This document shows, one piece after another, positions 24,240 to 32,510 of a DNA stretch of 64,000 nucleotides (its first letter is position 1; every line of letters starts with the position of its first letter). The notes below the pieces were generated by a model. That model made no database searches. It was not told the origin of the DNA and saw only the letters and a list, made by a program, of their open reading frames with translations. The position numbers were made by a program, and so were the translations under genes. The stretch is from Cohnella sp. SGD-V74 (GTDB taxonomy: Bacteria; Bacillota; Bacilli; Paenibacillales; Paenibacillaceae): positions 145,627-209,626 of the forward strand of contig NZ_PVYW01000017.1 in NCBI RefSeq assembly GCF_003001675.1, given 5' to 3'.

Positions 24240-27227
24240 TTGTCCGCAACCGACTATCCGTTCCGCAATCCAGACCTCCCTTTGGAGACCCGCGTCCGGG
24301 ATTTAGTAAGCCGACTGACGTTAGGCGAGAAAATCAACCAGATGTGCCAATATCAAGACGAGGTTCCCCGCCTCGGCATCGCGAAATACAAACACGGCAC
24401 CGAGGCAGCGCACGGGATCGCGTGGCTTGGGGAAGCGACCGCGTTCCCGCAGCCATTCGGCCTGGCGTGTACCTGGGACGAAGAGCTGCTGCGAGAGGTG
24501 GGCCGAGTAATCGGTACGGAGGCGAGAGGCTTCTTCGCGCGCGATCCGGCTCTGCACGGACTGACGCTGTGGGCGCCGACCGTGGATCTGCTGCGCGACC
24601 CGCGGTGGGGCCGCACGGACGAGGGCTACGGCGAAGATCCGATTCACGCGGGAAAAATGGCGGCGGCGCTCGTGCGCGGCATCCAGGGGGATCACCCTTT
24701 TTACCTGCGCGCTGTCGCGTCTCCGAAGCATTTTATCGGCAACAACAACGAGGTCGGGCGCGGCGAACGGTCCGTCAGCATCGACCCTCGCAATATGCGC
24801 GAGTCCTACTTGAAGGCGTTCGAGATTCCGTTCCGCGAAGGCGGCGCGCAGTCGATGATGACGTCGTACAACTCCGTCAACGGCGTGCCCGCCAACCTGA
24901 ATCCGGACATTAACGGAGTCGTCAAGCGGGAGTGGGGCATGGACGGGTTCGTCGTCAGCGATGCCGGGGACGTGCTCGGGACGGTGAACGACCACAAATA
25001 CGTGCCGGATTACAAGCAAGCGGTTGCGGCCTCAATCCGGGCCGGCATCGACAGTATTACCGACGACCACGATATCGTGAAGCAGGCGATCCGCGACGCG
25101 CTGAAGGAAGGACTGCTGGAGGAGAGCGATCTCGACAACGCCCTTCGCAACACGTTCCGCGTGCGGATGCGGCTCGGCGAATTCGATCCTCCGGAGCGCA
25201 ACCCTTACGCCTCGATCGGCGAGTCGGCCATTCTCGCGCCGGAACACCGCGCCGTATCGCTGGAGGCGGCTCGCAAAAACGTCGTGCTGCTGAAAAACGA
25301 CGGCTCTCTTCCTCTGTCGGTTGGGTCGGGTCGAGCGAGGGAGTCTGACGGGTCGGCTCGTTCGGGCCCCCGTATCGCCGTCATCGGGCCGCTGGCCGAC
25401 ATCGTCTATCGGGACTGGTACAGCGGGACTCTGCCGTATACGGTCACTCCGCTTGAGGGAATCCGCTCGCGCCAGGAAACGTCCGGAGGCAGCGTCACTT
25501 ATGCGGAGGGAATCGACCGCGTGCGGCTGTCCGTGAACGGGCGATACGTTCGCATACGCGAGGACGGCAAGCTGGCCGCCGACAGTTCGGCCGTGCAGGC
25601 GGAAACGTTCGCCGTCGCGGATTGGGGCTGGCGCTCGCATACGCTCGTCGCCGCAAGCACGGGGCTGTACGTAACGACGGACGATGCGCATCTGACGGCT
25701 GATTCGAGGGAAATTTTCGGCTGGTTCACCAAGGAGACATTCCTCATCGACCGCTGCGCGGATGGCGAGCGCTGGCGCTTGCGAACTTGGAATGACGCAG
25801 CCGTGGGCGTTGCCGGAGACGGGGAGGACGCCGGTCTGCTGACCGTCGATGGAGCCGAAGCGGAGGAACGTTCGACGCTGGGGTCTCCGGAGGAGCACGG
25901 CGCGTCGGAGCGCATGCGGTCCGACGTCGCAGCGATTCGCCCGGCGCTGTTCAACGCGGAGCTGGCGACCGACGGCTTGCAGGAAGCGCGGGAAGCGGCG
26001 AGCGAGGCGGAAGCCGCCGTCGTGTTCGTCGGCAACCATCCGCTCGTCAACGGCAAGGAGACGATCGATCGGCCCGGATTGGAGCTGCCCGAAGCGCAGC
26101 TTGAGCTGATTCGCGCGACGGCCGAAGCCAATCCCAACACGATCGTCGTTATCGTCGGCAGCTATCCGTTCGCGCTCGGCAAGGCGAAGGAACTGGCGAA
26201 AGCCGTTCTGTACACCTCCCATGCCGGTCCCGAACTGGGCAATGCGATCGCCGACGTCCTGTTCGGCGACGTCTCCCCTGCAGGAAGGCTGAACATGACA
26301 TGGCACCGGTCGGTCGAGCAGCTTCCCGACATCATGGAGTACGACTTGATCCGAGGGCAGCGCACGTACCGCTACTTTGACGGAGAGCCCGAGTTCCCGT
26401 TCGGTCACGGACTGACGTATGCGGAGTTCCGCTATACGGAACTCCGTCTCGAGTCGGGAGAAGTGCGGGAAGGCGGCTCGGTCGGCGTCGAGGTCGAGGT
26501 TCGCAACGAAGGATGCATCGACAGCGACGAAGTCGTCCAGCTCTATGGAGCGGCCCGTTCGTCACGGGTGAAGCGCCCGATCCGGCAATTGCTCGCGTTT
26601 AAGCGCGTGCGCATCCCTGCTGGCGGCTCTATTACCGTATCGTTCCGCATAGCCGCATTGGACTTGGCGTTCTGGGACGTGACCCGCGATCGCTGGTGCG
26701 TCGAGACCGCGCAATGGACGCTGGCCGCCGGTCCTTCTTCGGCGGATTGGAGGCTGGAGACGACGCTAGACGTCATCGGGGAAACGGTGCCTCCGCGCGA
26801 TCCGACTCTGCGTACTCGCGCGATGAATTACGACGATTGCTCCGAAGTTTACTTGGACGAGTGCGCGGAGGGAGGCACCGCCGTGGTCGCCAAGCCGGGC
26901 GCGTGGCTGCGGTTTGAGGATGCGTTGTTCCGGGGCGGGATCGTTCAGTTCGAGGCGCGTATCGCGGGAGATCCGGACGGCCGTGTCGGACTTCGGCTCG
27001 ACGGACCGGACGGGATTGCCGAATTCGCAGCCGTCGAAAGCTTGCCCGGCGGGCCGAACGGGGGTGCCGCCTTCGGGGCTGGCGAAGATCCAGCTGGCGC
27101 TCCGGAGCCGGCGAATACGCATGGCTGGCGCACATTAGTTTGCCCGGTCTCCGTACCGTCTGGACGGTATGACATAACCCTCTCGCTCGGCGAAGGAATG
27201 GCCTTGAGCTGGTTCAGATTCGCTTAA
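24240..27227 (+). CDS. GH3 family beta-glycosidase, multidomain
   Basis: Glycoside hydrolase of 995 residues without a signal peptide, so probably cytoplasmic. The TTG at 24240 has GGAGG 7 bp upstream. The N-terminal TIM barrel carries KHFIGNNNE substrate-binding residues and the nucleophile Asp241 in FVVSDAGD. An alpha/beta sandwich domain follows, interrupted at about residues 415-560 by a beta-rich insertion; then a fibronectin III-like domain (VEVRNEGCIDSDEVVQLY) and a C-terminal CBM6-like beta-sandwich (about 860-995). Hydrolyses terminal beta-linked glucose or xylose from short oligosaccharides. Pairs with the adjacent importer. Exact specificity is not determinable from sequence. Confidence 0.92.
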   Translation: MSATDYPFRNPDLPLETRVRDLVSRLTLGEKINQMCQYQDEVPRLGIAKYKHGTEAAHGIAWLGEATAFPQPFGLACTWDEELLREVGRVIGTEARGFFARDPALHGLTLWAPTVDLLRDPRWGRTDEGYGEDPIHAGKMAAALVRGIQGDHPFYLRAVASPKHFIGNNNEVGRGERSVSIDPRNMRESYLKAFEIPFREGGAQSMMTSYNSVNGVPANLNPDINGVVKREWGMDGFVVSDAGDVLGTVNDHKYVPDYKQAVAASIRAGIDSITDDHDIVKQAIRDALKEGLLEESDLDNALRNTFRVRMRLGEFDPPERNPYASIGESAILAPEHRAVSLEAARKNVVLLKNDGSLPLSVGSGRARESDGSARSGPRIAVIGPLADIVYRDWYSGTLPYTVTPLEGIRSRQETSGGSVTYAEGIDRVRLSVNGRYVRIREDGKLAADSSAVQAETFAVADWGWRSHTLVAASTGLYVTTDDAHLTADSREIFGWFTKETFLIDRCADGERWRLRTWNDAAVGVAGDGEDAGLLTVDGAEAEERSTLGSPEEHGASERMRSDVAAIRPALFNAELATDGLQEAREAASEAEAAVVFVGNHPLVNGKETIDRPGLELPEAQLELIRATAEANPNTIVVIVGSYPFALGKAKELAKAVLYTSHAGPELGNAIADVLFGDVSPAGRLNMTWHRSVEQLPDIMEYDLIRGQRTYRYFDGEPEFPFGHGLTYAEFRYTELRLESGEVREGGSVGVEVEVRNEGCIDSDEVVQLYGAARSSRVKRPIRQLLAFKRVRIPAGGSITVSFRIAALDLAFWDVTRDRWCVETAQWTLAAGPSSADWRLETTLDVIGETVPPRDPTLRTRAMNYDDCSEVYLDECAEGGTAVVAKPGAWLRFEDALFRGGIVQFEARIAGDPDGRVGLRLDGPDGIAEFAAVESLPGGPNGGAAFGAGEDPAGAPEPANTHGWRTLVCPVSVPSGRYDITLSLGEGMALSWFRFA

Positions 27228-27242
27228 GCTTATTTAGGAAAA

Positions 27243-27288
27243 CGAAAATAACCCTCCCAGGTTCGCGCCACGGAAAGGGTTATTTTCT
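27243..27288. terminator. Bidirectional terminator, GH3 / Rrf2 genes
   Basis: Arms GAAAATAACCCT and AGGGTTATTTTC are perfect complements; the A-rich and T-rich ends serve both convergent genes. Confidence 0.85.
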
Positions 27289-27330
27289 AGTTTCTACTGG
27301 AGGTTTCCCATCCAATTTGTCTTGTCCTAC

Positions 27331-27795
27331 TTATTTATCCGCCGCCGCGCTCGCGAAACTGCCGGCGCGTTCGGCGATCTGTCCGATCGTGTAGCGTTCC
27401 AGCACAAGCAAAATGGCGCGATCCATCTCGCCCGTCACCTCGGCGAAAATCACGTTCATCTCCTTGCCGAAGGCGTGATCGCCCGCCGTCTCCCGAATGC
27501 CCGAGCATAGAGGGTCGGCAACTTGAAGAACCGAGAACACCTCGGCCAGCGTGATCGAATTCGGATCTCTTCTTAATCGGTATCCGCCGTCCCGACCTTC
27601 GCGAGTTTCCAGAATGCCGCCCTTCGCCAGAAGGGACAGAATGCGTCGGAGCAAAGTCGCTTCCGACTGCAGCATCTTGGCGAGCTCCGCGCTCGGACAG
27701 GTGCGTATGCAATCCTTCGAGAGGACCACAAGCGCCTGCAGCGCCAGCCCGAACCACTTGGGATGGTAGGAACCGACGCACTTCTCCGGATTCAT
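27331..27795 (-). CDS. Rrf2-family transcriptional regulator
   Basis: Winged-helix regulator of 154 residues. The helix-turn-helix (SAELAKMLQSEATLLRRILSLLAKGGILETREGRDGGYRL) is typical of Rrf2. Cysteines are at residues 6, 29, 33 and 97; the CX6-7CX5C cluster of Fe-S type members (IscR, NsrR) is absent, so it resembles the YwnA/CymR branch. ATG at 27795 follows GGAGG. Target genes are not evident; it stands alone between GH3 and tex. Confidence 0.87.
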   Translation of the reverse strand: MNPEKCVGSYHPKWFGLALQALVVLSKDCIRTCPSAELAKMLQSEATLLRRILSLLAKGGILETREGRDGGYRLRRDPNSITLAEVFSVLQVADPLCSGIRETAGDHAFGKEMNVIFAEVTGEMDRAILLVLERYTIGQIAERAGSFASAAADK

Positions 27796-27865
27796 GCAAT
27801 CGCCTCCAATTGCTTGAATTGTACCGGATTGCTTCCCCCGGAGCAAGAGGCAAATCATGCTTTTC

Positions 27866-27905
27866 GCAAAAAGCTCCGGCCGCCTGGCTTCCAAGCGGCC
27901 GGAGC
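27866..27905 (-). terminator. Terminator of tex
   Basis: Strong stem CTCCGGCCGC / GCGGCCGGAG followed by CTTTTT on the minus strand, right after the tex stop. Confidence 0.88.
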
Positions 27906-27916
27906 CTTTCCGTTCT

Positions 27917-30109
27917 TTACGGCTGACGCATCGTCAAGCTCACTCGGCCTTTCTTCAGATCGACGCCGAGCACCCATACGGTGACCGTATCACCGACGGC
28001 GACCACTTCGGTCGGATGCTTGACGAATTTGTTGCTGATCTGGGAAATGTGCACGAGCCCGTCGTTCTTGATGCCGATATCGACGAAAGCGCCGAAATCG
28101 ACGACGTTGCGCACCGTCCCTTGCAGTTCCATTCCCGGCTTCAAATCCTCGATATCGAGCACGTCCGTATGGAAGATCGGAGGCGGTAGCTCGTCGCGCG
28201 GATCCCGTCCCGGACGCTGCAAGCTGTCCACGATGTCGCGCAGCGTCGGGATGCCGACGCCGAGCCGCTCCGACACGTCCTCCAGACGCACCTCGGCCAG
28301 CTTCGCCTTCAGCTCTTCCGTGCCGATATCCGTCAGCTTCAGCCCGAGCTCCTTGAACAGCTTGCCGACCACGGCGTACGACTCGGGGTGAATCGGCGTC
28401 CGGTCGAGCGGATTCGCTCCGTCCGAGATCCGCAGGAAACCCGCGCACTGTTCGAACGTTTTCGCGCCGAGGCGCGGCACCTTCTGGATTTGCGAACGCT
28501 CCGTGAACTTGCCCTTCTCCTCGCGCAGCTTCACGATATTGCGCGCCATCGTCGCGTTGATGCCGGATACGTAGGAGAGCAGCGAAGGAGAAGCCGTATT
28601 GACGTCCACTCCGACGTGGTTAACCGCCGATTCTACAACTCCGGTTAGGCTCTCGTCCAGCCTCTTCTGCGTCACGTCGTGCTGATATTGGCCGACGCCG
28701 ATCGCTTTCGGCTCGATCTTCACCAGCTCGGCGAGAGGGTCCTGCAGACGGCGGGCGATGGAGACGGCGCTGCGCTCCGACACGTCCAGATCCGGGAACT
28801 CCTCCGCGGCCAGCTTGGACGCCGAGTAGACGCTCGCACCGGCCTCGTTTACGATCAAATATTGCAGGTCGCGCTCGGGCATCGCTTTGATGATTCCAAC
28901 CGCGAACTGCTCGGTCTCCCTCGATCCCGTGCCGTTGCCGATGACGATCAGCCCGACTCCGTATTGATTGATCAACCGCCGGAAGACGACTTCCGCCTCC
29001 GCTTTCTTGTTGTGAGGAGGAGTCGGGTACGTGACCGCCACTTCCAGCAGCTTGCCCGTATCGTCGACGACGGCCAGCTTGCACCCGGTCCGGTACGCCG
29101 GATCGACGCCGAGCACGACTCTCCCTTTGACGGGCGGCTGGAGCAGCAGATTGCGCAGATTTTCCGAGAAAATGCCGATGGCATGCTCCTCCGCTTTCTC
29201 CGTCAGCTCTCCCCGCAGCTCCCGTTCGATCGACGGAGCGATCAGCCGCTTGTACGCGTCTTCCGCCGCGGCAGCCAGCGTGTCCCGAGCGGGACCCGGC
29301 CCCTTGATCGTCCTGCGGTTGATCTCGTCCACGATCCGGTCGGCCGGCACGTCAATCGAGACGCCCAGAAACTCCTCTCGCTCGCCCCGATTGATCGCCA
29401 GCACCCGATGCGGCGGCAGACGCCGGACCGGCTCCGAATATTGATAGTACATTTCATAGACGGACTCCGCTTCCGCGTCCTTCGCTTTGCTGATCAGCAC
29501 GCCTTGATCCCACGTGAACTTGCGCACCCAGCGCCGGATGCCGGCATCGTCGGCCAGCCCTTCCGCCACGATGTCCGAGGCGCCCTGGATCGCTTCCTCA
29601 ACGGTACCGACGCCCTTCTCCGCGTCTATGTATTTCGCCGCTTCCGCCCGCAGGTCGCCCTGTCTCGGCTGCGACAGCAGCCACAACGCGAGCGGCTCCA
29701 GGCCGCGCTCCTTGGCGACGCTTGCCCTCGTCTTGCGCTTCTGCCGGTACGGCCGGTACAGATCCTCGACCTCCTGCAGCTTAACCGCCTTCTCGATGGC
29801 CGCTTGCAGCTCGGGAGTCAGCTTGCCCTGCTCCTCGATCAGGCGAATGACTTCGCCTTTGCGGTCCTCCAGCCCTTTCAGGTACGTGCGGCGGTCGTCG
29901 ATCGCGCGAAGCTGCACCTCGTCGAGCTCCCCGGTCATTTCTTTACGGTATCGGGCGATAAAAGGAATCGTATTCCCGTCGTCCAGCAAAGCCGCGACCG
30001 TTCGCACCTGGCCCAAGCCAAGCCCGAGCTCGCCCGCGATCTGCTTGATCATTCTTTCTTGCGCATTCTGTACCGCATTCTGTATCGCGTTCTCGTTCCC
30101 CACACTCAT
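27917..30109 (-). CDS. tex: Tex-family RNA-binding transcription accessory protein
   Basis: Protein of 730 residues matching Tex/YdcI along its length: N-terminal helical Tex domain, YqgF-like RNase H fold (VLGVDPAYRTGCKLAVVD), helix-hairpin-helix region (ASPSLLSYVSGINATMARNIV and PRLGAKTFEQCAGFLRI) and a C-terminal S1 RNA-binding domain (ELQGTVRNVVDFGAFVDIG). ATG at 30109 is preceded by GGGGGG; the longer frame has no ribosome site. Acts in the cytoplasm on nucleic acids, implicated in transcription and stress tolerance. Confidence 0.95.
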   Translation of the reverse strand: MSVGNENAIQNAVQNAQERMIKQIAGELGLGLGQVRTVAALLDDGNTIPFIARYRKEMTGELDEVQLRAIDDRRTYLKGLEDRKGEVIRLIEEQGKLTPELQAAIEKAVKLQEVEDLYRPYRQKRKTRASVAKERGLEPLALWLLSQPRQGDLRAEAAKYIDAEKGVGTVEEAIQGASDIVAEGLADDAGIRRWVRKFTWDQGVLISKAKDAEAESVYEMYYQYSEPVRRLPPHRVLAINRGEREEFLGVSIDVPADRIVDEINRRTIKGPGPARDTLAAAAEDAYKRLIAPSIERELRGELTEKAEEHAIGIFSENLRNLLLQPPVKGRVVLGVDPAYRTGCKLAVVDDTGKLLEVAVTYPTPPHNKKAEAEVVFRRLINQYGVGLIVIGNGTGSRETEQFAVGIIKAMPERDLQYLIVNEAGASVYSASKLAAEEFPDLDVSERSAVSIARRLQDPLAELVKIEPKAIGVGQYQHDVTQKRLDESLTGVVESAVNHVGVDVNTASPSLLSYVSGINATMARNIVKLREEKGKFTERSQIQKVPRLGAKTFEQCAGFLRISDGANPLDRTPIHPESYAVVGKLFKELGLKLTDIGTEELKAKLAEVRLEDVSERLGVGIPTLRDIVDSLQRPGRDPRDELPPPIFHTDVLDIEDLKPGMELQGTVRNVVDFGAFVDIGIKNDGLVHISQISNKFVKHPTEVVAVGDTVTVWVLGVDLKKGRVSLTMRQP

Positions 30110-30288
30110 CGATTCGTGCCCCCCGCAGCTATTTGTGCATCCTTTTATTATGTCGTTCCGCGCTCCGTTAGGCAAGCTTAACGAAGTATGACCGGCAACC
30201 TCGAAGACTTGCCTTGCGCAGTTGACCGAACGATGGATTGCCTTCTATGCTGGATACTATAAATCACAGAAGAAGCGGGGGTGCTGTC

Positions 30289-32259
30289 ATGCTGCTGCGC
30301 CTGAACGAACATATCCGGCTATGGAATCTCGTCCATATTCGGCATATCGAAGTTCGCAAGATGACTCTAAAACCCGGAGGACGCAGTTCTTTCTCCTTCC
30401 GATCCGGCAGCTTCCTCTGCATGAGCAGAGGCAACGCTTTGATTATATTGAATCGGCGTACCTATTCAGCGAACAACATCCACATTATTCATGCGCCCGG
30501 CAAAAGCTATTGCGAGGTCAACGCCGGAATAGACGGCGCCGAGTTTATTATCGCGGGCTACGAAGCCGACCTGGAGACACCGTTGCCTGAAGATTTGCTC
30601 CCACTGCTGGATAAATGCAATCCATTCGAAGCGGTCTACTCCGTGATTCCCCATCAACCGGTGGCCCTCTACGATCTCCTCGCCGAGATGCTCAGGCTGA
30701 GCCTGCTCCCGGATCTCCCGGAACAGCCGGCATCGCTGCAGCTCAAAGGCGTTTTCTATCAATGGCTGTCCCACGCATTGGAGCAGTATCATTGCGGACC
30801 CGCGCCGTCCAAGGCGACGAGTCCTGCCGAACTGGTCACAATGACTCTGGAATACATGCTTAAGCATTATTCCGAACCTCATACGCTGGATACGCTCGCG
30901 CTTGCGGTCAACCGAAGCCCCGGCCATCTCTCCAATTGTTTCAAGCAGGTGTTGAATCGCGGCCCAATCGATTGTCTCATTCGCTTGCGGATTCACAAGG
31001 CGTGCGAACTTCTCGCCGAGACGAAGCTTCCGCTGCGAACGATCGCATCCGCGATCGGGTACCAGGACGCCTACTATTTCAGCAACGCCTTCAAAAAGCA
31101 CAAGGGGATGTCCCCGCAGCGGTACCGCAAATTGCTTCAACAGGAGGATGTTACATTATCGGAAGGGAGAAATCCCATTGTCGACCCTCAGCAGCCATGC
31201 TATATTGCTAATCGTGATAATGAGAATCATTGTCAACATGAAAGCGGAGGGTCTGCAAATATGTTCAAAAATTCGATGATGGTACCGGCCAGCCTGCTGC
31301 TTGCTTTCGGTCTGCTGATCGGAGGCTGCGGCAGCAACGCCGCTAACGATGCAACTCCCAGCGCGTCTCCCGGCGCATCCCCGTCCCAAGCGTCTTCGGG
31401 AGCGACCGACTCCGGCGATTCTGCCCGCGAACCAAGCACGCGGCTGGTGGCGACGCCGATGGGAGAGGTCGAGGTTCCTACCGAACCGCAGCGGGTCGTT
31501 ACCGATTTCTATTTGGGCTACTTGTTGGCGCTGGGCGTGAAGCCTGCAGGAACCAACCGAATGTTCCTGGAGAACCCTTACCTGGAAGACCAGGTCGCGG
31601 GAATCGCCGACATATCCGACAATCTGGAAGCTATCGTTGGCCTTAATCCCGATCTTATCGTTACGGGAGATGCCGACAAATATGAGGCGTATTCCAAGAT
31701 CGCCCCGACCGTCTACCTCGAAAATAACTCCAACGTCCGCGAGCAAGTGAAGCAACTGAGCGAGGTTCTGGGCAAGCAGGAGGACGCTTCGTCCTGGTTG
31801 ACAACGTTCGAGGACAAGCTGGCGGCTGCGAAGGAACGGGTGAAGACTCACTTGAAAGACGGAGAGACGGTAACCGTGTTCGACGGAGGCATCATCAAGG
31901 AGGTTACCCTTTACGGAAGCGCCTATACCGGGAAAACCATTCACGGAGAGCTCGGCATGCCGATGAACGAGAACGTCGTAAAAGACATAGATCCGAAGGT
32001 AGGCTGGCTGAGGATTTCGAGCGAAGTGGTGGACAAGTATGCCGGAGAGCATATTTTCATGGCGGTGAACGCCAAGAACGAGACGTTCGACTACGCCGGC
32101 GACTCGATCTGGGGAACGCTGCCGGCGGTCAAAAGCAATCAACTGTACGAAATCGACGGCTACCGCTTCTATTTCTCCGATCCGATCTCGGTCATGGGGC
32201 AGATCGAGGACATTGCCGACATGATGGACGAGCGGGCAACAGCGAATGCCGCGCAATAA
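30289..32259 (+). CDS. AraC regulator reading in frame into siderophore-binding protein
   Basis: One open frame of 656 codons from ATG 30289 (GCGGGGG upstream). Residues 1-305 are an AraC-type regulator: N-terminal cupin-like sensing part and C-terminal double helix-turn-helix (LDTLALAVNRSPGHLSNCFKQ, ending GMSPQRYRKLL). The frame then continues without a stop through about 20 codons into an iron-siderophore binding lipoprotein. The joining segment contains a promoter and a Fur box, and the second part keeps its own start and lipobox, so it is also an independent gene. B. subtilis Btr (YbbB) is a natural AraC-FeuA-like fusion, but its sensor lacks a signal peptide. Whether a full-length fusion is made here is open. 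Confidence 0.75.
   Translation: MLLRLNEHIRLWNLVHIRHIEVRKMTLKPGGRSSFSFRSGSFLCMSRGNALIILNRRTYSANNIHIIHAPGKSYCEVNAGIDGAEFIIAGYEADLETPLPEDLLPLLDKCNPFEAVYSVIPHQPVALYDLLAEMLRLSLLPDLPEQPASLQLKGVFYQWLSHALEQYHCGPAPSKATSPAELVTMTLEYMLKHYSEPHTLDTLALAVNRSPGHLSNCFKQVLNRGPIDCLIRLRIHKACELLAETKLPLRTIASAIGYQDAYYFSNAFKKHKGMSPQRYRKLLQQEDVTLSEGRNPIVDPQQPCYIANRDNENHCQHESGGSANMFKNSMMVPASLLLAFGLLIGGCGSNAANDATPSASPGASPSQASSGATDSGDSAREPSTRLVATPMGEVEVPTEPQRVVTDFYLGYLLALGVKPAGTNRMFLENPYLEDQVAGIADISDNLEAIVGLNPDLIVTGDADKYEAYSKIAPTVYLENNSNVREQVKQLSEVLGKQEDASSWLTTFEDKLAAAKERVKTHLKDGETVTVFDGGIIKEVTLYGSAYTGKTIHGELGMPMNENVVKDIDPKVGWLRISSEVVDKYAGEHIFMAVNAKNETFDYAGDSIWGTLPAVKSNQLYEIDGYRFYFSDPISVMGQIEDIADMMDERATANAAQ
31178..31234 (+). 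promoter_or_regulatory. Promoter with Fur box before siderophore-binding gene
   Basis: -35 TTGTCG (31178-31183), 17-bp spacer, -10 TATATT (31201-31206), followed by GATAATGAGAATCATTGTC (31216-31234), which matches the 19-bp Fur consensus at 17 positions. The box covers the expected transcription start, so iron-loaded Fur should repress. It lies inside the open frame of the AraC gene. Confidence 0.85.
31261..32259 (+). CDS. Iron-siderophore ABC transporter binding lipoprotein (FeuA/FhuD-like)
   Basis: Protein of 332 residues from ATG 31261, with GCGGAGGG 7 bp upstream. Lipoprotein signal at residues 1-20 with LLIGGC lipobox, Ser/Ala/Pro linker, then a type III periplasmic-binding fold (TPMGEVEVPTEPQRVV, GLNPDLIV, and SDPISVMGQIEDIADMM near the end). 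Binds a ferric siderophore at the cell surface and hands it to a permease. No permease or ATPase gene is adjacent; a MITE-like element starts 5 bp after the stop. Fur box upstream. Also the C-terminal half of a longer open frame. Confidence 0.85.
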   Translation: MFKNSMMVPASLLLAFGLLIGGCGSNAANDATPSASPGASPSQASSGATDSGDSAREPSTRLVATPMGEVEVPTEPQRVVTDFYLGYLLALGVKPAGTNRMFLENPYLEDQVAGIADISDNLEAIVGLNPDLIVTGDADKYEAYSKIAPTVYLENNSNVREQVKQLSEVLGKQEDASSWLTTFEDKLAAAKERVKTHLKDGETVTVFDGGIIKEVTLYGSAYTGKTIHGELGMPMNENVVKDIDPKVGWLRISSEVVDKYAGEHIFMAVNAKNETFDYAGDSIWGTLPAVKSNQLYEIDGYRFYFSDPISVMGQIEDIADMMDERATANAAQ

Positions 32260-32263
32260 TCGA

Positions 32264-32485
32264 AACGAGACTGTCCTATAAATAAAATGAGTCGTACCGA
32301 ACGATTATCGATGGATGCATGGTAACGGGCATCTATCTCCTTCCGATGCTATACGATCCTGAAATTTGAAATGGTAAACCCGTGACAGGGTAATTTCAGG
32401 ACCGTATGAGGCAGTCTCCAGGAGATAGATGCCACTCTTTTTTCATCGATAATCTTGCACGCCCCGCTATGGGACAACGCCGTTT
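32264..32485. mobile_element. MITE-like palindromic element, copy B
   Basis: Second copy of the element at 9380-9599, in opposite orientation. The core from GTCGTACCGAACG (32291) to CATCGATAATCTTG (about 32457) is nearly identical to the reverse complement of copy A; outer ends are more diverged (GACTGTCCTATAA and TATGGGACAACGCC). It overlaps no gene and sits between the siderophore-binding gene and the convergent aminopeptidase gene, where its hairpin could terminate both transcripts. Confidence 0.75.
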
Positions 32486-32510
32486 CTATTCGTCGTGCGT
32501 CCGCCTCAGC

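Noticed and set aside
28679..30181. 500-codon plus-strand open frame
   Set aside because: Shadow of tex, which is recognised over its full length.
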